The notes beneath the pieces are model-generated. The model did not search any database, was not told the DNA's origin, and was given only the letters and a program-made list of their open reading frames with translations. Positions 60,140-64,000 of a stretch of DNA of 64,000 bases are shown here, piece after piece. Source of the DNA: Symsagittifera roscoffensis (lineage: Eukaryota > Xenacoelomorpha > Acoela > Convolutidae); assembly GCF_963678635.1 (NCBI RefSeq), contig NC_087063.1, forward strand, positions 78,267,617 to 78,331,616, given 5' to 3'. Position 1 is the stretch's first letter; each line of letters starts with the position of its first letter. Made by a program: the position numbers and the translations under genes.

Positions 60140-61653
60140 TCTGTTTGCAACTCCCTGTCGTGATACCTCATTTTCTCTTCAGCCAATATTGTGCAGAGAC
60201 TGTCTTGGTCGTCGTCACTCTCCTCCGAACCATCATCCCATTCTTCCGACTCCCTGGACAAATTTTCTTCCTCGCCATCTTTTCCTCGTTGCGGCCACTC
60301 CCCAGACTCTTGATCTGGTCCCAGATGCTCAACTTCCTCCTTGAACGTTCAACTCTCTTATTTTGTATCGTAATCCGCCTGAGTACTTCTTCCGGAATTC
60401 TCTCGACTAGTGTCTGCACAACTTTCTTGCTCTTCATCAAGTCTCCGTCATGTTTCAGTTCCCCTCGTTTCAAGATGGTTACTTCCGGTCTGTCTTCACC
60501 GGTTTTTCATGTGCTAGTCTCTCAAGTAGTTTCCTTAGATCCCCTCCTACCGTTACCTTTCCTGTTTCCGCTTCGTCGAGGTCGCAGCTTTTTGCCTTCA
60601 GCGTTTCCCTCACTATCTTGGTTTTGAGCATTATTTCCATTGGCATCCCTAAATTTCTTTTGAGAATTTTTTTCGCCTCATGTTCAATTGGTAATTCGGG
60701 ATGGTCCTCTATCGGTTTTCCTGACTTGTCTAGCCATCTTGTGAGTGGTATAGTGTCATATGTTTCCTTGTCCATAAAAGAAAACCCATCTTTGATATCC
60801 GGTCTATCAGCCTCCCTTTGTTCTTGTCTCTCGTAGAATTCCGTCTTCTTGCTCAAGCTGTCAGCATTTTGGTGCATATCCCTTGTTCTGTGTTCAATGA
60901 TCATATTGTAACCATCCAGCCGCACTATCCATCCAGCCGCACATCCGATGTAACTCTGGTCCATTGAGTACGTTTTCAGCCAGCTAAGTGCTCATTCAAC
61001 CCGCATCATGATTGGTTCATACCCAGGTATGTCCTGTATTTTTCCACAAAAGTGACGACCGCAAACATCTCCGCTTTGGGTGCTCGGTACTCCATTTCCG
61101 TATCAGTCAAGACTTTGCTCCCGTAGGCGATCGGTCTCAACACTGTTTTTCCATTCCACTCTTGTTCTTGATGGAGTATGCCCGAGATCGCTACTGCCGA
61201 TGCATCGGTATCCAGCACGTACATCCCTTTCTCTGTCGGCATGTCTAGCACAGGTGCTTCACACAGTTCTTTCTTTTTTCTCTGAAATGAATCTTCAGCC
61301 GCGTTATTCCACGTGAATTTCTTTCCTATGTTCCTCATGAGTTGTTGCATTGGGTATGATTTGTCCTCATAGTCCTTGATGAACTCCCTATAGTAGTTTG
61401 CGTAACCCAAGAAGCTCATCAACTGGTGTTCTGTTTTTGGTGAGTTCCAAGTCAGCACTGCCTCTGGGTCTGGTCTAATGCCATGTTTGTCCACCATTCT
61501 CCCCAGGTATCTAAACGAGTCCTTGAGAATCTCACTTTTCGATGGCTTGCATTTCAGTCCTGCTCTCTTCATGCAAGCGAACACCTCAACCAGTCGTTCA
61601 ATGTGGTCCTCCAGGGTAGTTGTTGCAGTCACCACGTAATCTACGTAGCACAT
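60140..61653 (-). pseudogene. pol: Sister-element RT-RNase H fragment
   Basis: Minus strand, starting mid-RT just before the catalytic box (here YVDY instead of YVDD), through DSFRYLGRMVDKHG and NYYREFIKDYED, RNase H (LDTDASAVAISG, EMFAVVTFVEKY) and the linker (LSKKTEFYERQ, IKDGFSFMDKETYD). Frame is lost near 61000. About 75-80% identical at protein level to the giant element's pol; it keeps the residues where the giant element has a stop or a deletion. Both ends are cut at R1 and R2. Confidence 0.8.
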
Positions 61654-62179
61654 TACTAAATCCCCCCCCCACTCTAGAAATAAGAACGCTCCCATGCTTA
61701 GGTCTCAAAATACCCAAAACGCCGTTAAAAACAGGGTCGGAACCTTACGCATACGGTTAGTTTTAATTAGACAGTGGACCTTTGATCCATTTCAGATGTA
61801 TCAACCTAAAACTCTCCTTAACTCAACATAATAATGTAAAACAAACTCAAAAAATTTAAATTGGGTACCTACATACCGACACGACTTCTAAAATCGAGTA
61901 ACTAAATTAATAAGTTACTCTAGAATTAACCCAGTAATCAAGTTTAACTCGAGAAGTTTGAAGTGAGTAAGTTTTAACTCAAGACACAAGTTTTCTGTTC
62001 TGACCCTTGGGCAGCTTCAGCTGTCCACCTTTCCACCGAAAGTTTACTCTGGTCCATTCAATTCTTTTTTGTCTCTTCTCGTCCCGACTTGTTCTTTCTC
62101 TAGGAATGAGACAGCTCTACTCTCGTTCGATTTACACGGCGGAATTGCGAACAGCAATTTCACGCTCCTATAATTTGGA
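61654..62179 (-). repeat. 526-bp direct repeat R2
   Basis: Second copy of R1, offset 2,040 bp. On the minus strand it is preceded by the purine-rich stretch GCGGGAAAGTAG (62180-62191), as an LTR would be by its polypurine tract. Confidence 0.75.
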
Positions 62180-63053
62180 CTACTTTCCCGCGATTTTAGT
62201 TCGATTCTGCTGATCTTTTTTACCGTATTTTCAGTTGTCGTGAGAAACTTGAGCCTTACATGCTCAGTTCGAATTTTTGAAAAATTGCAGTTCACCACAA
62301 AATCAAGACTAAATGTTGCGCAGGGTCAAACTTCCAAATATGACCGACTGGCACATATTCCCCGGACTCAAGATCGATGTCCTCATCACGTGTCGTCGTC
62401 TGTCAGTGAGACCCCAGAAAAATGAGTACGTCTCAAGATACAGTGCCAGTGGTCATTTACAGAAGTTTGCAGCAGATTCATAATTGTCACTTTATCGCTA
62501 AACAGCAATCAAAATCTGCATACACCTGCACCCTGAATTTCCGCTTTGTAAGCTAATGATTAAAACTTCTTTTGTTTCACCCATTCCGAAAATTGTCATG
62601 CAGCATTTTGATCTATATAGTAGTTATAATATACTAGTAACAATAATTTTTTGTTTCAATTTCTTTTTCGTGCCCTCAGATTTCATCTGAGTTCACACTC
62701 ATGCCCCTTTTTCTTTTCCCCGATCGACCAACTGTGATTTAGTTGTCGTTTCAGTTTTCAAATCAAACTGAAAATAGAATTCAGTTTTAAGCCAATATAT
62801 TTCCCACTCGTGTCTAACCAAAATATCCCCCATTAATACCTTTAAAACACTATCCTAACACTCTATTGAAATTATTCAATTTAGATGCTAAAAATATGCA
62901 GATTCATTTTATGTTTTGGCACCAGCAAACCTTTATAACGTTCAATTGTCATGCCAATCACATTAAAACCCGCCTGCCTGACTCGTTTTCCCCTTTTAGC
63001 TGGCTCAAGATCCTTTTTTACCCTAAATCAAGACCCTCACGACCATTCCAAGC
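62180..63053. other. Gene-free AT-rich stretch between sister-element fragments
   Basis: No open frame of note. Lies downstream (minus strand) of the macro-like relic, where the giant element has its SGNH module; nothing resembling SGNH blocks was seen here. Confidence 0.45.
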
Positions 63054-63768
63054 TCAGGCGATACTCAAGTAGTACTTCTTGTGAAGATGTACCATTATTT
63101 CCGTTTCCGCAAAGACCACATGTAGGATAGCGTATAGTTCTCTAGATTTCAATCTGCCTCTGTTTGGATCGTAGACCGGTATTGAAACCTCGCGTATGCC
63201 TCGTTCGACCAGGAAACCTCTTAACCTCGTTTGTGCTAATACCACATGTTCGGGGTCTATCACATTTCTCTCACTGACTCTCGTTACCAAAAGCACAGGT
63301 ATTTACTGGGAACTTGTGAAAATGAAGAAGGGAGTGCTGCCATTCCCCCAACCCTGGTCTCTGCCTGAGAAGAAATCCACATACTTGTATTCTGTTTTAA
63401 AGTCGGCTTCCAGTCTGGTATTGAAGCTCATGTCCGCTGTTATGCAGATCGCGCTAGTCTTGTCTGACAGCATGAAATCACTGTCTGTGATCAGGATGTT
63501 ATCCGAATACTCATTCGAAATTTCAAACTTCGTCTCGAAATTTCTTCCATGGGTAGGCTCAGCCCCCTCCTGGTCCCGCTCCAGGCCGTTGGTCTCTCTC
63601 ACTTCCCTGAGCTTCTTTATTAATAAATTTTCAGTGTGGGTAAGTCTTACCTCCACTCCCCGGACAAAAATTTTATCGACGACCCGTCGATGGTACGTGG
63701 CTCAAGTTATCCGGTGGTATTTCCAGCGGCCGGTCAGTGGTTGTCTAACCGATCAACGGGTTCTCTGA
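63054..63768 (-). pseudogene. Sister copy of the macro-domain-like ORF, frameshifted
   Basis: Minus strand. First part VRLTHTENLLIKKL, ILITDSDFML, TSAICITADMSFNTRLEADF; second part after frameshifts: LVTRVSERNVIDPEHV, TRLRGFLVERGIREVSIPVY, ELYAILHVVFAETEIMVHL, ending YYLSIA. Same order as 47662-48297, with many substitutions that keep the hydrophobic pattern. It is preceded by the same TTGTCCGGGGAGT motif (63655-63667). At least two frame breaks, one a missing base at about 63290. Confidence 0.6.
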
Positions 63769-64000
63769 TCTCACATGTTTCTTCGCAGATACGTGGACTT
63801 GTTGGATGCTTTGGGCTTCCTTCTCGTCCGCTTCCAGGTTGCGCTTCCATTCCAGTATCCTCAAGCTTGTGTTTACCCGTCTTTCAATTTCGCTTTGTTC
63901 TAGGTCTAATTCTCTTTCTGGCATGGTGTGATCTTCTTGCAAGGAGTGCTCACTGTCGTTTATGATCTGCCATTCCTTATTGGCTACCAGCTCACCCACG
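63745..64000 (-). CDS. Sister copy of the small acidic accessory ORF (partial at window edge)
   Basis: Minus strand, open to the window end. Acidic, with SLRILEWKRNLEADEKEA matching NLRVLEWLHDLPTDPKET of the ORF at 47308-47649. The start may lie beyond 64000. Confidence 0.5.
   Translation of the reverse strand, partial: VGELVANKEWQIINDSEHSLQEDHTMPERELDLEQSEIERRVNTSLRILEWKRNLEADEKEAQSIQQVHVSAKKHVRSENPLIG

Noticed and set aside
1-64000. CRISPR arrays, rRNA genes, prokaryotic promoters, riboswitches
   Set aside because: None seen; the window is eukaryotic, with introns and LTR retroelements.

Overview
The window is animal-type nuclear DNA. Evidence: protein-coding genes split by spliceosomal introns (phases and splice signals agree at every junction checked), long AT-rich introns and intergenic DNA packed with small inverted-repeat transposons, and a Ty3/Gypsy-class LTR retrotransposon. 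I cannot name the species. No bacterial operons, CRISPR arrays, rRNA or tRNA genes were seen.

Positions 1-25.9 kb hold the host genes. Two class II (DNAJB-type) J-domain protein genes lie head-to-tail on the minus strand: gene A (18724 down to 2871, five exons, 519 aa) and gene B (24933 down to 23221, three exons, 350 aa). A small two-exon gene on the plus strand, which looks like mitochondrial cytochrome c oxidase subunit 7C, sits inside the 10.8-kb fourth intron of gene A. The rest of this region is made of at least six families of non-autonomous DNA elements: a cluster of eight GGCTCTTTTTCC-ended elements with poly-C/poly-G tracts, a 1.4-kb foldback, ACAGTCC-ended elements, hAT-like elements with 8-bp target duplications, and a 2.9-kb element with AACAAGACTGCT ends.

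Positions 25866-59067 are one giant Ty3/Gypsy element with two 886-bp LTRs about 99% identical. It spans 33.2 kb, but 9,027 bp (mid-leader to the end of the RNase H linker) is present twice in tandem with only three differences noticed, so the ancestral element was about 24.2 kb. Order: LTR, 3-kb structured leader, gag (834 aa, two CCHC knuckles), protease, RT-RNase H-integrase (broken by three in-frame stops, an in-frame deletion and several frameshifts), a small acidic ORF, a broken macro-domain-like ORF, then four stacked ORFs of 686, 1328, 770 and about 163 aa, and the second LTR. The 686-aa protein has a complete SGNH/GDSL hydrolase core; the 1328-aa protein carries what looks like a second, degenerate SGNH core. 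The last two are unrecognised. This roughly 10-kb accessory module lies between two copies of a polypurine-like motif (TTGTCCGGGGAGT), one directly before the right LTR and one just after pol.

Positions 59-64 kb hold minus-strand fragments of a sister element: LTR-end remnants facing the big element, a piece of RT/RNase H between two 526-bp direct repeats, and a second broken copy of the acidic and macro-like ORFs. That second copy shows that these two ORFs belong to the family and are not a one-off capture. The best candidate for an undescribed system here is the Gypsy element with macro-like and double-SGNH accessory proteins.
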